A DNA stretch of 64,000 bases from Colias croceus (GCF_905220415.1 NC_059549.1:3782001-3846000); one strand, 5' to 3'. Shown: positions 11,551 to 24,923, counted from the first letter of the stretch. The notes: generated by a model not told the origin, from the letters alone. Made by a program: numbers and translations.

Positions 11551-11735
11551 TCTATACTAATTATAAAGAGGAAAGGTTTGTAATTATGTATGTATGTATG
11601 TATGTATGGTTTTCACGCATAAACTACTGGACCGATTTGTGCCAAACACAGACAATCTTTAGACCCTGAGAAAGAACATAGGCTACCTTTTATTGCGAAA
11701 TATGTACCACGGGCTAGGCCGGGGCGGACCGCTAG
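11551..11735 (+). mobile_element. Small non-autonomous Helitron, GGGGCGGACCGCTAG type
   Basis: On the plus strand it starts TCTATACTAATTATAAAGAG and ends GGGGCGGACCGCTAG. It is flanked by A (11550) and T (11736). A (TATG)n run sits at about 11585-11606. Its 3' hairpin (GGCCGGGGCGGACC) differs from the GCGGGC type, so it belongs to a second subfamily, shared with 14416 and 48725. Confidence 0.8.
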
Positions 11736-14415
11736 TATTTAATACCAAAAATGTAAAAACTTTAATGACTTTTTATAATCAAAGTTAAACGATGTTTTTA
11801 AAGTTCAATGTACAAAATTTCATATATAACGTTATCCTCATATTTCAATAATATAAGTATATTTATAGATCAACAAGCTGTCGCCACCCGCATTTTGGAC
11901 AATTGACGCAATCACCATCAATGAGATTTGGGGTGAGTAAAATGGCATAATTGCATTGGCCACCAAATTATTGTTATAGTCACTATTAAATGATAATCAC
12001 ATTTTGAGACTGCGGGCAAAGGTGCCAATAACTTTCGGTACTTATGGATAAAGTGCCTCGTTAATATCGTCATTCATGAAATTAATGAACAAGAATCAAT
12101 TCGGTCCGTTTCATTATAAATTGTATTGAATAATGTAATGTCGTTATGTTAGATTGGACTAGTACAGATTGGGAATTATGTATTTTTAGTACACAATTAA
12201 ATGTTATGCAGCTTCGTTCGGCTTCTGCTGTTAAAATACAAGTGGCTTTTGGGAAGCTCTCCATTACTTCTAATTTATGCATATAACTTAAGCCGTTATA
12301 ATAACGTTTTATCTATGTGTAAACGTAAGCGTAGGTATAAAAAAGCGAAACGGACAATTTAATAATTATTAATTCCTTCTTAAAAAAACTCTAGAGCAAA
12401 ATAAAACCTAAATATAAACCAAAACGATACAATGCATACGTTCCTTTAAACAATGCCTCCTTATACCGTCGCAAGCATTCGTCGATATTTTAATTAGCCT
12501 TCTAAAAATAAAGCAAGCGAAGTATTTCAAAGTGACTTGTAGGGGAGGTCTTACATGGGGAGAGGCACAATAAATCAGAAACATGTGTACGCTGATAACA
12601 AATCTTTATCGTGTGACAGTGTTACTATAAATCAAAAAGCTGTGAAAAGGTCATTTATGATAAAAATAATGTAGGATCGTCGGGTGGTTCTTGTATTGAT
12701 AATGAGTTCGTTATGTATGTCCTGCTATTAAAATTAGAGAAATATGAAAATAAAATAATTAAAGAGACCATTTCTTTAATCCTTGTAGGGAACCATTCAA
12801 ACGAAGAGAACAATATAATATAGGGACTTACTTAACAATCGGTCGATGTTAATGGCTTCATCTCGTATTTCTAATAAAATATAAAATAGTAAATTTTATT
12901 TAAATAAAATAGTCAGTTGAATATAAACTGCAAAACTTCCAAGTTTTGATATAAATTACTTAGCCTCAACAGAATATTTGCATAGTGTAAATATTATTAC
13001 TACAATTTATAAGTGCCCAAGATAGTCTCCGACATTACGCTTCAAACCGCAGCACTTACAGACGCCAACCAAATACATTTGAGGGGATAATACAATGTAT
13101 TTGTTGCTAGCCCCAAATGTAGATACGTTATTGTCTCCTAAGATTTATATTCCACAACACCGTAATCTCGTTCTCGTGGGCGGGGACGCATTTGTTCAAA
13201 ACGTGAAATGATGCTACGCTCCCCTGTTGTTTATATATTCGGTTAAAACATCCTTGATAAACTCAGAACGCGTCTATACTTACGATAAGAGAAAATATGT
13301 TAATTTAGCCGCACCAGAGAACAGATATGACCTACTAAGTGATTGGGTTTCTGATCGGCTCGCGTGTGTTGAATTCAAACGCGCTGGACGGACTCGAAAT
13401 CGGCTCAATGTTTACAAATTGCTCCATGAAGGATAAACAAAAATTTACTTATAGAACCCGATTGAGATATTCCAATAAACCCGTTCCAAATATGCTAAAG
13501 GATCAAAATTACGAAACGAGGTTATGTTTATTTTATAAAAGTTAAGTCGGTGTAATATAATTAATTTCGCTCGAGAGCCTAAAGGTACGTAATTGAAATG
13601 GTTGCGAAACCTTTAAAAAGTAGGTCAAATTATATATTAAATATACTTATCCTTCTGATGAAAAATATCGCTTGAATGAATGACTTTTCTCACAATATGG
13701 CGCCACTAAAATTTCCATCTTTTATGAAATATTGCGGATTACGTTCAAGAGCCATTTTATAAGATTTAATTTTAATTAAAAAATAAGCAAGCTTCAATTA
13801 ATTAATTTTTATCTTCCAAGGAAAAAGTAATAGCAAATTAACGGTCAAATTACTCTCGAGAAATTATTTTCTTAAGTTTCTTATTAATGTTGTTTTATAA
13901 TAACAAAATGGTATCATGCTGAAAAGTTCTCTTCATCGTGCCCTAATTACCTCTTCGTGCTTATAATCACAAGGTTTGAGGTTCGTTAGCATAGTGATGA
14001 AAAATTATAACTCAACTGTATTGGAAAACCGACGGAAAAATGCTAATTGAGTTAGTTTCATGAATTTATTTACTCGTTTAATAAAGTTAAAACAGCTCAA
14101 TATCGAGCCGCGAGGGTTGTTATTTTATTATCTTTGTAAATAATTAGAAAGAGGATTTATTGGCGTTTGTCGCCCGTGATTTAAGAGTTCACTTTGGAGA
14201 CATTTTAAGATCGATTCCAAGTTCCATCGATATCAATTAGAGGACGTAAAGTTTGTTTTTTATTCAAAAAAGATAAGTTTGTTTTATAAATAGTTTGAGT
14301 TTATATATATCTTAAGAATTGAATATGTTTTAAAAATATATTATAGTTACGATTCGTAACTGTTTATAAATATTATAACCTCATTTCTATAACCATTTTC
14401 CGTTATATATAAGTA
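11736..14415. other. AT-rich intergenic stretch
   Basis: No gene recognised. The segment 13015-13220 is less AT-rich than its surroundings and contains a 45-codon minus-strand frame, but nothing identifiable. Confidence 0.45.
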
Positions 14416-14599
14416 CTAGCGGTCCGCCCCGGCTTCGCCCGTGGTACCTACATGTTTACGTTTTTTTTTCATAAAATCTATCCTATCTCTCAAGTTGGAT
14501 CGAACTGCACATGGTGTGCGAATTTTATTATAATCGGTTAAGTGGTTTAGGAGTCCATTGAGGACAAACATTGTGACACGAGATTTATATATATTAAGA
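14416..14599 (-). mobile_element. Small non-autonomous Helitron, GGGGCGGACCGCTAG type
   Basis: On the minus strand it starts TCTTAATATATATAAATCTC and ends GGGGCGGACCGCTAG. The flanks are A (14415) and T (14600). Non-coding. The 78-codon frame that overlaps it is accidental. Confidence 0.8.
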
Positions 14600-15109
14600 T
14601 ACCTATGTATTACATGTAATTCCGGAACGCTATTTCCGTGTAATAAAATCAATGTTTATTCTATTTATATCGAATTAGGTCGAACTTGGAAAGTGACATA
14701 AGTTGTAATAACAGTTGATCAACGCTTTCAACCATCAAGTGAATATTTAATGTAGTCCCTTTCCACGGCCGTGAAGACAGTGAAATAAAACACTTATTTC
14801 TTTGAATATTGCCGTGCTTCGGTAAAGTGTTACCGTAATCATAGTATTTTAGCGTTGAATCGATTCAGATGTTTATGTTATTAGATGTTTTTGGAATATT
14901 TGAATGTTATTTACAGTTAAATCGCCGTGTGCTGCAATTACCGTTTTGTATGGAGTTGAGTGCCTGCAGTATTTGGGTCATGCTAGTACGGCAAGGGGTT
15001 CACCGTCATAAATTGAGAAAATGGTAACATATTATCGTATGTTATCGCGTTAACGATGATCTTCCTTTTTCGAATAACTTTTCTTTTTCGTAAACTATTG
15101 TATAGGTTT

Positions 15110-15191
15110 TTAAACCTTTTTCCGTTCGCTCTGGTGTGTTGTTGTTTTGGTTTTGACATCAGCTTGTGGATCCGCTCTTTCACCTAGAAGC
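15110..15191 (-). CDS. Possible terminal exon with a strong splice acceptor
   Basis: On the minus strand a textbook acceptor, ATATTTATTTCCAG, ends at plus position 15192. After one base it is followed by 26 open codons, then TAA at 15110-15112. The peptide begins LLGERADPQADVKT and ends SERKKV. It is hydrophilic and K/T-rich, with less AT-rich codons than the surroundings. A branch-point-like ATTAAT lies upstream of the acceptor. No upstream exon or family is recognised, and the segment is short, so chance is a real alternative. Confidence 0.22.
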
Positions 15192-18100
15192 CTGGAAATA
15201 AATATTCAAAATATTAATCAATAATTCAGTTATTAAGAAATAGGTACATATATTATTTTTTAACTAAAATTAATAGCAATATGTAGAATGAACTATGAAC
15301 TAATTTATATACTTAATAAATAAAATAAGCCAGCATAAAATTACTTTGTAGACATATTAATTTGCTATAATGTAGTTAATTTTAATAATAATAAACGAGT
15401 ATTATACAAAAAAATCTAATCGATTCGCATTCTTAAACTTTCAAAAACACATAAAATATTGTTTCCTCCAATCTTAAAATACAACAAAGAGATGAAACAT
15501 CTATCCACAATCCCAACGTTTTCTAGCGAGAAATGTACAGGAACTACTGAATCAGATTGCAATATTTCAAAGTAATAAATGTATGTTTGTTGTATTCTAG
15601 ATTTTTCTTTGAAATTTGTTAAAGCACAAATATATTCTTCACTTTTTCATAAAATATAACTTTATAATAATTTAATAATATCTAAGAATTCTTAGTTTAT
15701 GAATTTATTCTTATGTCCTTTGTCTTTTGCATTCGTTTAATTACAAAAATACTGAAAACACTCTTTCGTATTGACCTTGCAATATTATCAATGTGTGAAG
15801 CTGTTTAAATCATATTTGACCTAATAAATTAGAGCACTTAGCGTGAAAATTGAAGTACCTATGAAAAATGCAAAACTTTATTTAACTAGACGTCGTTTAG
15901 CGTAGAATTAATTGATTACTATTATTAAATATTATTAATAAATATTCAGTCTGTGTCATCGGTCGAGAACATTCCCGACAAAATTAACTCGATTGGAATG
16001 ACGAAAGACGCAGTATTAATCACTGCCTGTTCTAACAAATTGTTGGTGTTTGCCTCGAGGTTTGGTAAGGGGATGTCTTGAGATCCCGTTGATGTATGAT
16101 ACGATTCATGGGAAGTTTTATTTTGGAAATTGCGTTCAATTTTGTTATGCTTTGATGTTTTGTACAAAAATACCTTACGTTTGGAAGAGTTGTTTGGTTC
16201 GTTATCGTTTCCTTTATTGTTAAATTGATTATTAGCTTTAGATTGAATATATTGTTTATATGAATGAGACGAAATATGTACATTATTGATAGTCGTTTAT
16301 ATTAGCTCTTTTATTTCAAGTGTTATGTCTATAACACTCGTGAGCAATGCCACAGAGAGATGACGTAAAGTTCGGTCTTCGAGAAGAAACATATAAAAAG
16401 TTGACAAGTTGAGTATGGGTTGAAAGAAGACGGTTTACCTACTTGCATGTAAAAACAGACCAGTGAAACAGATGCACAATGCATCTGCCACATAAAACAC
16501 AGGATCCACTTATTCGTTCTTTATTACATAATTCCTAAGCCATAGATATATAATGTTCAAATCGGCATTAAATATAGAATTTCATTAATTCGGCTGGCGG
16601 TTGAGCGGTCGCCGGTACAATAAATATAAAACTTAAAGAGCCTTAACCCTTCGCTTAAGGTTGGCCACAAGCGGATTACCGTCATTACTCATTCCTACCG
16701 TCTAGAATGCCTTAGGCAACTGTAAATGCTTATTTTTCTCCAAGCCTTATTTTTCCTTAAGTGGAGCTCGAAGGTATAAATGTTTCATTTGTGTTTATTA
16801 AAATTCGGATTACGTTTTAAGGTTTATGTTTTAATTAAGAATGAGCGACTTATTTATGTATTAGTGCTCTGGAATATTAAATATGGTTATGAAGGTATTT
16901 GAATCGTGACAGCTCTCTATGTAGTTGCTTTATTGGATTTTATTTATAGAGCATGCCGTCGTTAATTAAATTTATGATTTATATGTTGCAAATATATTGT
17001 CATTATTATATTTTATCAACACAATAAAAAACGTATGCATATGAATACTTAAATTAAAATAAAATGGCTTCGTTTATTTACTCTTTTATGCCATCATTGA
17101 ATATTTATTAATTATTATACTCGTATTAACTATAACATATTTGAGAGACCGAAATCTTAAATATGTTTCTCCTGTACCTAATTTAAAACAGTGAGTTAAT
17201 AGAGATGTTATTTTATGTAAAAAAAGGAAATACCAGAAAACTCAACAAAATGCGAGCAGGATAAACCGATTGCATTTGTTATTTATAGTTTTAATTTAAA
17301 ATACTTCATCCTTTGAACGAAAATGTAATTTATTGATGTAATATATTTCAATTGGAACAGGACTGACCTGATAAAGTATTTCTATGGGAAAGATACATCA
17401 ATATAATATTTTTTGAAGTAAAACTTCGATAGGCGTGTTGAGAGTAAAATTTCAAGGTCGCGTCATGACAATACCGTCACGGCATGGAGTAAGTTGACGA
17501 TTTTGGTATCTTTGAATCTTGCCAAAGAAGTTTCACTTCTGACATGTGTGCTCGGCACACACGCTCTTTTTTATAAAGAAGTTATCCCTTATACGAAATA
17601 ACTATAAAGAATGAACACAAAGCCTTGTCTCTCATCGATGGAATAATGTGGCAACTAAAACAATAATTAATACTTAGCTGGGCCTAATTTAGCTGCATTT
17701 GAATAAAAAATAACCTAGGTATATTATACTCCAGGTTTATATATATTTCATAAAAAAATGTAGAGCAAAACTTTAAAACAAGCTTTTGCCCTGCGTACTC
17801 CGGATATTAGAAATTGTTTTTATCTACGATTTAAAGAAAAGAGCTTTTAGAAAATTATATTACATTATTACATATCTTTCTTAAAATTCAGCAACACTTA
17901 CTCGTTACTTACCATTAAGTCACTTGCCTAGGCGCTTTCTTTCTTTCAAAAATACATAAAAGGATAAATTTTCTGAAAAAGCGACTATAATACTCCATGC
18001 GTAGACAACGTATCATATTACGTACAAATTCATCCTTCATACAGTTATCCATTAATTCCTTTAATTCATTCGACTTCACATTCCAACTGCACGTCATTTG

Positions 18101-19988
18101 CAATATTACAACAAAACGAATCTATTTGTGTTTCACAAAAGTATAGCGATGAATTTACGATGTTTATTTTGCTCACAGAAGATACAAAGGCTTGTCATTT
18201 ACGGTCTCTTTATTCGGAGGAGAGTAAACAATTGGCAACTTTGACAGCCATTTTGAAATGACAAAAAGGATTAGACATACATTTCTGCGAGATAACTCGA
18301 TTGGTTACGTGGCAAATTAGCCTTTATGTCTTGGAACATAGAGTACAGGAATTGATATTGGTTCAAGAATTGCAAGGTTCTGTTTTTTTAAGTGTCATTT
18401 GTAGTGGCTTAGGATAATTCTTTTTTGGGGTTCAGTGTGAAATAGTCGTTATGGAAGATAGATAACAAAATTCATCAAATAAAACAATGTTAACACTTGT
18501 TTTCTAGATTCCTTTAGCTTAGTTATTCATTACAATAAAGAGCTAACTTTCCATTTCTATTTCTTGAAAATGAAAATTTATAAAAATATCTCTAAGTTGA
18601 AAATTACATATACTACATAAATAAAAAAAATAAATTAAAAACTATACAGAACCCCGTACATATATTGTTGTAAAACCCTTTTCGCTAATCCAATATCTTT
18701 AAAAATTTGCTCATTGTTAATATAAGTAAACATTCGAAAGCAATTGTAAATCATCTTTTGTTCAATTATTATATTTAGAATAATCTTTAAAAATAACATT
18801 ATCTTGAATTCCAAATAGAACATTTTTATTTCAATTTCAATTTAATTCAGAAAATGTACAACTCATTTCTTAAAGCGACTTTTATTTACACCGTCCGTGG
18901 AAAAACATAGTGTAGACCTTTTTAAATCAAGCGTTGTACACTAAAGAGTGCTTAGCTTAGGGTTTTGAATATCGTAAAAGAAATATTCAATATCAACTCT
19001 ATTTCATTAACGATAAAGGTGAGTTTAAAATGATCCTGATTTAATATGAATAACATTGGATGTAGGAGCTGTGAGCGCGATGAGTTATACTGCGTAAATT
19101 CACGCATAGCATTTTGACGTTTATGTCCGTACAAATAGATGTGAAATTCTTGGAAATAATAATGTATAAAGGGGGTGAGGTACCTAATAATAACAGTGTT
19201 TTCTTGTGTTTGTCTTTGAAGGAGATTACAAACAAGGCAACATTTTCAATTGATGACTATAGAGGACCTACCAGCTATGACAACCCACTATTTGTCTTTA
19301 TAACTCGCCCTCACAGTATCTTATGAAATACGATGTGAATATACACTTGTTAGAATCGTCAAGTCATGTGTTAGACGTTACAACTTACAAGTAATGTTAC
19401 GTTTAAAGATATCTTCGATTTTGTTAGCAAAAGAGCTTCCGACGTGACATGTTTGAAGAAACATATCTTACGGTCCTTGATATTGCTAAAAATATATATT
19501 TTGTTATTATTTTTGAGAACAGGTCAATATATAAATAAACAGTGTCCGATTTAATGATGTAGCTGTTATCTTAGTGTGCTTTGTTTTGTATATAATTACT
19601 AAATAAAAAAGGAGCTTCAAAAATTCTCAACTTCAGTACTAATCCACTCATAAACAAGCCTAATCATGCAATCAACGCAGTTCACTGAGAAATAATACAG
19701 TTTGCAGTTTAAATTCCTCAACTGATTGTTATCACCATATAAAATATTTTAAAAACAACGTTCTATTTAATAGCAATATCAATGTACCAGGTAGATTATT
19801 ATCAATTAAATGTAAAATCTATATTCTCACTATACCTACTTTACTTTCACAATAGCGGAGATTTATCAATGTACAAACATTAAAGCTCTGTCAATGAAGA
19901 TTGTTTTAAGTTTATCAGCATATCTAGTCACGATTCTATTAAATTATTTACTGAAAACACTATAATACTTTTGTTAGACATTTCACTA
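15192..19988. other. AT-rich intergenic stretch
   Basis: No established gene. A minus-strand frame open over about 115 codons without ATG ends at 15946. A fragment shared with many moth loci (AAAGAAGTTTCACTTCTGAC, about 17526-17545, followed by GTGTGCTCGGCACAC) is probably a repeat remnant. 16580-16800 is less AT-rich, with no coding signal. Confidence 0.4.
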
Positions 19989-19995
19989 ATATTAC

Positions 19996-20421
19996 CATAG
20001 TATAAAGAGAACAAGTAGGCGGAAACTCCCGGCGTTTTGGAGCGCACGGTACCTAAAACCTGGAAGAAATCGCCTTTAAGTGAAAAGGTCACCTTGTACC
20101 ACTGTACATTGTGATATTAAATGGTGTGGTTACAATAAATGGTTAAATAAATAAATAAATAATTTCACGAGGTGCAGGGTTGTCACTTGTCAGTTGTCAC
20201 ATTGAAGTTTTAAATAATTGTATAAATAATCACCGACCGCTTACAGCAATGGCCTTTATGAGAACGGTCTATCTCTATGAGAAGGAACCGAGCGGTGTTG
20301 TGTGCGTGCGTCAAGCTTGCGTACGTACATGAACGGGGGGCGTGTGGCTCTGCGTACATACGTACGGCGCGATGGACCTTTGTTCGAAGATAACTTACCT
20401 ACTTGTTCTCTTTATACTATG
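19996..20421. mobile_element. TIR element (MITE) with LINE tail inside
   Basis: Perfect 24-bp terminal inverted repeats at 19996-20019 and 20398-20421 (core ATAGTATAAAGAGAACAAGT). They are flanked by the 7-bp direct repeat ATATTAC (19989-19995 and 20422-20428). The element is 426 bp with no coding capacity. Its interior includes a piece of non-LTR 3' tail (20049-20160), so it is a composite. The superfamily is not clear from the termini. Confidence 0.75.
20049..20160 (+). repeat. LINE 3'-end fragment with (AAAT)n tail
   Basis: ACCTGGAAGAAATCGCCTTT, then an AATAAA-type signal and an (AAATA/AAAT)n tail ending near 20160. This resembles the 3' end of a common lepidopteran non-LTR family as remembered. 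It lies inside the TIR element and suggests a nested truncated insertion. Confidence 0.5.
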
Positions 20422-20962
20422 ATATTACTCATGGTATCAATTCTATTGCACCTCTGACTCTGGCTTTGTTATAAAACGTGGTATCGTAAGTGAATTTTAT
20501 GAAATATCTCTATGTGAATCTCTTTACGATGAAAGTGATTTAGAAAATCTGAAAATGAAAGTTGATGAATTCATTTGATTCAAAATCGAAGTGTTTCGAT
20601 CACGATGTGCACGTGACTAGTGAAAGCGATTTATTGTTAACACGGAACATGTTCTTTTTAATGTTTCAATCTTGGTTTCAATAATAAATTGACAGTTTCA
20701 AGACTGTTTCAATTATTGTAGCTGTTAATGCAACAAAATTAACTTTTGAAAATTAACACAAGTGGCAACCAAATGGCAATTTGCAATTAGTTACTTTGGT
20801 TATATATTTAATTGATCTGCAAACACGTTTATAAACGATATAAAATGATAATAATTATATATAATGTCTTATTAGATGAAGATAGTCACTTATGAATTAT
20901 CTTATAAGCATAAATTTTTAGCTCCAACTGAAGTCAACTTACGATTCAGAAAATATAACTTA

Positions 20963-21152
20963 CTAGCTTTCCGCCCGCGGCTTCGCCCGCGTATTCAAAG
21001 AAAAACCCGCATAGTTCCCGTTGCCGTGGAATTTGCGAGATAAAGCCTATCCTATGTGTTAATCCAAGTTGCCGTCTATATGTGTTGAAAGAGGAGCTAA
21101 CACACACACACAACCTCACAATCTTTCGCATTTATAATATTAGTAGGAAGGA
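20963..21152 (-). mobile_element. Small non-autonomous Helitron (Lep1-like)
   Basis: CTAG at 20963-20966 follows the GC hairpin on the minus strand. The 5' end is TCCTTCCTACTAATATTATA, with a short duplication of the TCCT start. Flanked by A (20962) and T (21153). (AC)n tract inside. Confidence 0.8.
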
Positions 21153-23118
21153 TATATAAATCAGAAAGCTAAAAATAATAACCATATGAATAAACATTGA
21201 AATTCGTATGGTATCTTATGAATAGAAGTTCCAATAAAAAATAAAGCCTCTCAATGTCCACACTCACAGCCATAAATTGAATCAAGATGAGATATAGAAG
21301 TGGCGAGTTATTTTTTGTGTGCCGAGATTTATGTAGACGTCATATGCAAAGGTAGTATTGGTGGAAGGTTTCGCTGATTTATAATAGAGCTGGAAAGAGG
21401 TGCCGCTGTCGCGTTTAATATCTTTGATTTACGACAGGTGGAGCACATAGTTCATACAAATATAGGTATTAAGTTTGTAAGGTTACAAATCTGTGAACCT
21501 TAGATGTAAACAAGATGGTGATACGTGATTTAAATACTGCGCTTTACTTTACAATATTATAAACCTTTATGAAATATTATATAACATAACATGACATTAT
21601 TGCTAAACTGATATTAACAAATTTAGTAAACTAAATAATTTTTTGGTGATAGGTACAGATACCTAATCGACATTAAAACACATAATAATATTTTCTCAAT
21701 TTTACATTATGTAGTATAAACAAAAATGTTCATTATTTAAACATGAATGTACTTATCAGAAACAGAAGCAAGCGACATATTAACATGGATTTTAGGCAAC
21801 GCTTATCTTAGTAGGATTAGTAACTTTGTTTGTATGTAACTACTGTGGAATTTTAGTGTTATTTTAAGATTACTATGTAAATCTGTAGCAAAATATTTCA
21901 TCCTTAAATATACAGAACCAATCAATACCTACCTACTAATAATTACCTACACGCTTTTTTTAAGCAATTGATGAATGAATATCATTAATTTTGTTTGATG
22001 TATCGATTATACCAGACCCAGCTCAAACCCAGAAGTAAACACGTACAAACAAATCTACCAATAAAATTATCGTAACACAAGCGAAATCCTCTCTCGTTAA
22101 TGTAAGAAGCATTTCCTTGTGCTCAAACGACTTTCTTTTCAACAAAACGGCGCTATTCAGAGACCATTTGTGTTAATCCCTGAGCGCCTAGCTGAGCTTT
22201 TGTACGAATGAAAACATCGAATAGTTCTGCTCAACCTTCAAGTGTTAACAGTGCTTGAAAATAAGGCTGTATAAACTCGCCTATTACTATTTAGAGCAAA
22301 GAAAATGGTTGCTAATGAATAAGTCTGGAGGGAGTTGAGAATTTATTTTGCAGAACGTTCAACGGGTATTGGAAGTAATTCCGTCATTACCCAATCAGCT
22401 TTTTTTATTTATTATTATTTATTGGGAATAGAGTCTTATTTGGTATTTTGTTAAAAGATTTATCTTTTAAGTTTTTCGAGTATTTATATAAAACATAAAA
22501 ATAAAATCTATACTATTCAGCTTTCTTTAATACTGCCTACGTTTTATTATTCTTGTTATGAACATTATTTGGATTTTAAATCTCATAAACCTCTTGATAT
22601 GTATAATTTCTTATTCGACAACGTAAAAAAAAATCAAATGGGAAAATAAGTTAATTATGTTAATAAATAAATTTCGAAACTCATTTCATATCCATTAGAT
22701 ATGCAATATTCAGATTCAGTATATAAATCTATTATACTTTCGCACTTGACTATTCTAGATTATCTGGGCTAAGCCGAAGCCATAGAGCAATTGAATTAGG
22801 ACTAATCTAAAAGGTCGCATACAAAACATACATAATTAAAACAACATCTAATTTGTGAGCGTATGAAACATAATAAAATAGAATTATTAATGTTTTAGAG
22901 TCTACTTAAAACAAGCAATATTAAACTCTATTAATTCGTTTACGAGACACATACAAACGTATCTTAACATATTATCTCTCTGTTGTTTTTTCGATCAGTT
23001 TTCTTTTAACGAATTCAAAAAAAGGAGGTTGCAGAAGAAAAAGAAAAGAGAGAACTAAGACAATTATATTGAAAACCATCCCATCTTCACTACTAAGAAA
23101 TATCGTGGTTATAAAGCA
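21153..23118. other. AT-rich intergenic stretch
   Basis: No gene or element recognised. Confidence 0.5.
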
Positions 23119-23126
23119 GTCCTGAG

Positions 23127-24478
23127 TAGTGTTGCCCAAATTCAGTCTTGGTCTTGCAGTCTTGGTCTTGCGTCTTGCGTTTTTGCAAGACCAAGACCAA
23201 GAACAAGACCGCGTATTTTTAGCAAGACCAAGACCAAGACTGACCGTGCAAGACTTGAGCAAGAACAAGACTTAGCCTGCAAGACTCTTGCGTCTTGCAG
23301 CTAGGACTTAGCGCTATTTCACTGAGTAGTTAGGTGTAACAGTTCGGTGTATAACTAGCGCTTAGGAATTCTATGAGACGCAAAAAACTGTATCAAAGAA
23401 TATGAAAAACTGGACCTATGCGCATTACTACCATAAACATAGCGAATAAAAAAAATATCTATTAAAATCAAACTGAGTGCATGCATAGCTGTTATGTTTT
23501 AACCATCGCATCGGCACTTTGATAATGCGACATCAAAGGTTTTGTACTTACTTCTCAAAGAAATTTGCCGCTTTTCGGAAGTACATGGTTATGATACATG
23601 TACTTCCGAAAAACTTGGCGGCTTCTTTTGAAATCTAAAACAACCGTGGCCGCCACGCCGAAATCATAACATTTGACACTATTTGATTTCCGCCATAGGG
23701 TGTAGGTATACTCATGCAAAATAATTTCGAATTTTTTTAAGAGTACCTACAGGTGTTCCATAGAATAAATAAGTTTCAGAGTGCTTAGAATGAAAATGAA
23801 TACATTATACTGATCACGCAAGTAGTATTATGATTAGGATAAAATGGTAAGGATAGGTAGTAGATGTCATATTAATTCATTCTAGTAAGTATATATTATA
23901 ATATTGATTACTTATATGTTTTTTTTTATTCAAATAAATGATAAATCGTAAAACTCTTTTATTAAATTTCTTATAAGTTGAGGGTTCAATCTCTATCTAA
24001 ACAGATAAATATTGTTCTTTAAAATACAGTCAAGTTATTGTAGGTAATTAATTTGTTTTTTATATATTTTAGCAAATGTAAGCTTAAATGAAAAAAAAAA
24101 CAAATGTTTAAATCATAAATGTTTATTAAGAAACAGTTAATTCCATGGAAAACGACATATAGGTCAGTTGATTTTTCGAATTTCTTATCAAATCTTCAGT
24201 TATTTATTAATCTGCTTGATCTTTACTATGGCTATGTTAATTCAAGCTCACAATGTTCCAATTCTAATACGTTTTTCTAAGATTAAAAGTAAACTTTAAT
24301 AAATAGTAATAGACTAATAGGTAATTGCAAGACTTGCAAGACTCTTGCTGCAAGACCAAGACCAAGACCAAGACTGGGAGCGCAAGACCAAGACCAAGAC
24401 CAAGACCAGATGTATTGGCGCAAGACCAAGACCAAGACTGGCTAAGTCTCGTCTTGTTCTTGCATTTGGGCAACACTA
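23127..24478. mobile_element. hAT-type element with CAAGAC subterminal arrays
   Basis: Perfect 15-bp terminal inverted repeats TAGTGTTGCCCAAAT (23127-23141 and 24464-24478). They are flanked by the 8-bp direct repeat GTCCTGAG (23119-23126 and 24479-24486), which fits the hAT target consensus nTnnnnAn. Immediately inside each end lie arrays of the hexamer CAAGAC or its complement GTCTTG (about 23143-23300 and 24327-24462), plausibly transposase-binding subterminal repeats. The interior has no transposase frame, so it is a non-autonomous derivative of 1,352 bp. Leu/Gly/Val-rich open frames over the arrays are translation of the repeats only. Confidence 0.88.
23572..23612. repeat. Perfect 16-bp inverted repeat inside the hAT-type element
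   Basis: The arms TTTTCGGAAGTACATG (23572-23587) and its exact complement (23597-23612) are separated by 9 nt. The pairing continues outward imperfectly for about 15 bp, with GCCGC and GCGGC blocks. Confidence 0.7.
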
Positions 24479-24766
24479 GTCCTGAGTCAGGAAGGTTGTA
24501 GTGTGGCATACCATGGTCCGAAGCAAGGAACGCAAAGCTGATAATCCTGTATCCAATAGTCACGGTCATGTTAGATCATCCATCCTATTGGACTATGAAA
24601 GTGATGGAATAGGGAGCTTACCCTTGTACACACAGATAACTAAATACATGCAATGACACTATTATATTAAACGCAAAAGACTTTCTTCGAAAGCCAAATT
24701 ACTTTAGTAATATTAGTCCATCATGATAAAGGTAAAAGGATTGTGTTATGTATTTATCTATACTTA

Positions 24767-24923
24767 TATTATAAAGCTGAAGAGTTTATTTGTTTCAGCG
24801 CGCTAATCTCAGGAACTACTGTCCGATTTGAAAAATTTTTTCGGTGTTAGATAGCCCATTTATCGAGGAAGGCTTTAGGCTAGGTATATAGATAATGCAA
24901 GTGTAATCGCGGAGCACAACTAG
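24767..24923 (+). mobile_element. Small non-autonomous Helitron, GCGGAGCACAACTAG type
   Basis: Starts TCTATACTTATATTATAAAG and ends ATCGCGGAGCACAACTAG on the plus strand. The flanks are A (24766) and T (24924). It is the same subfamily as 38848-39023, a third 3'-end type in the window. Confidence 0.78.

Noticed and set aside
14983..15183. 66-codon minus-strand frame starting at GTG
   Set aside because: It has no ATG start, is Lys/Arg-rich by AT composition, and overlaps a better-supported acceptor-linked frame in another phase.
17526..17570. Isolated AAAGAAGTTTCACTTC plus GTGTGC/GCACAC hairpin
   Set aside because: Only one arm of the MITE seen at 57659 is present and no partner was found nearby, so no element was called.
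22972..24569. Minus-strand frames with Leu/Val/Gly-rich runs
   Set aside because: They translate the CAAGAC arrays of the hAT-type element; low complexity, not genes.
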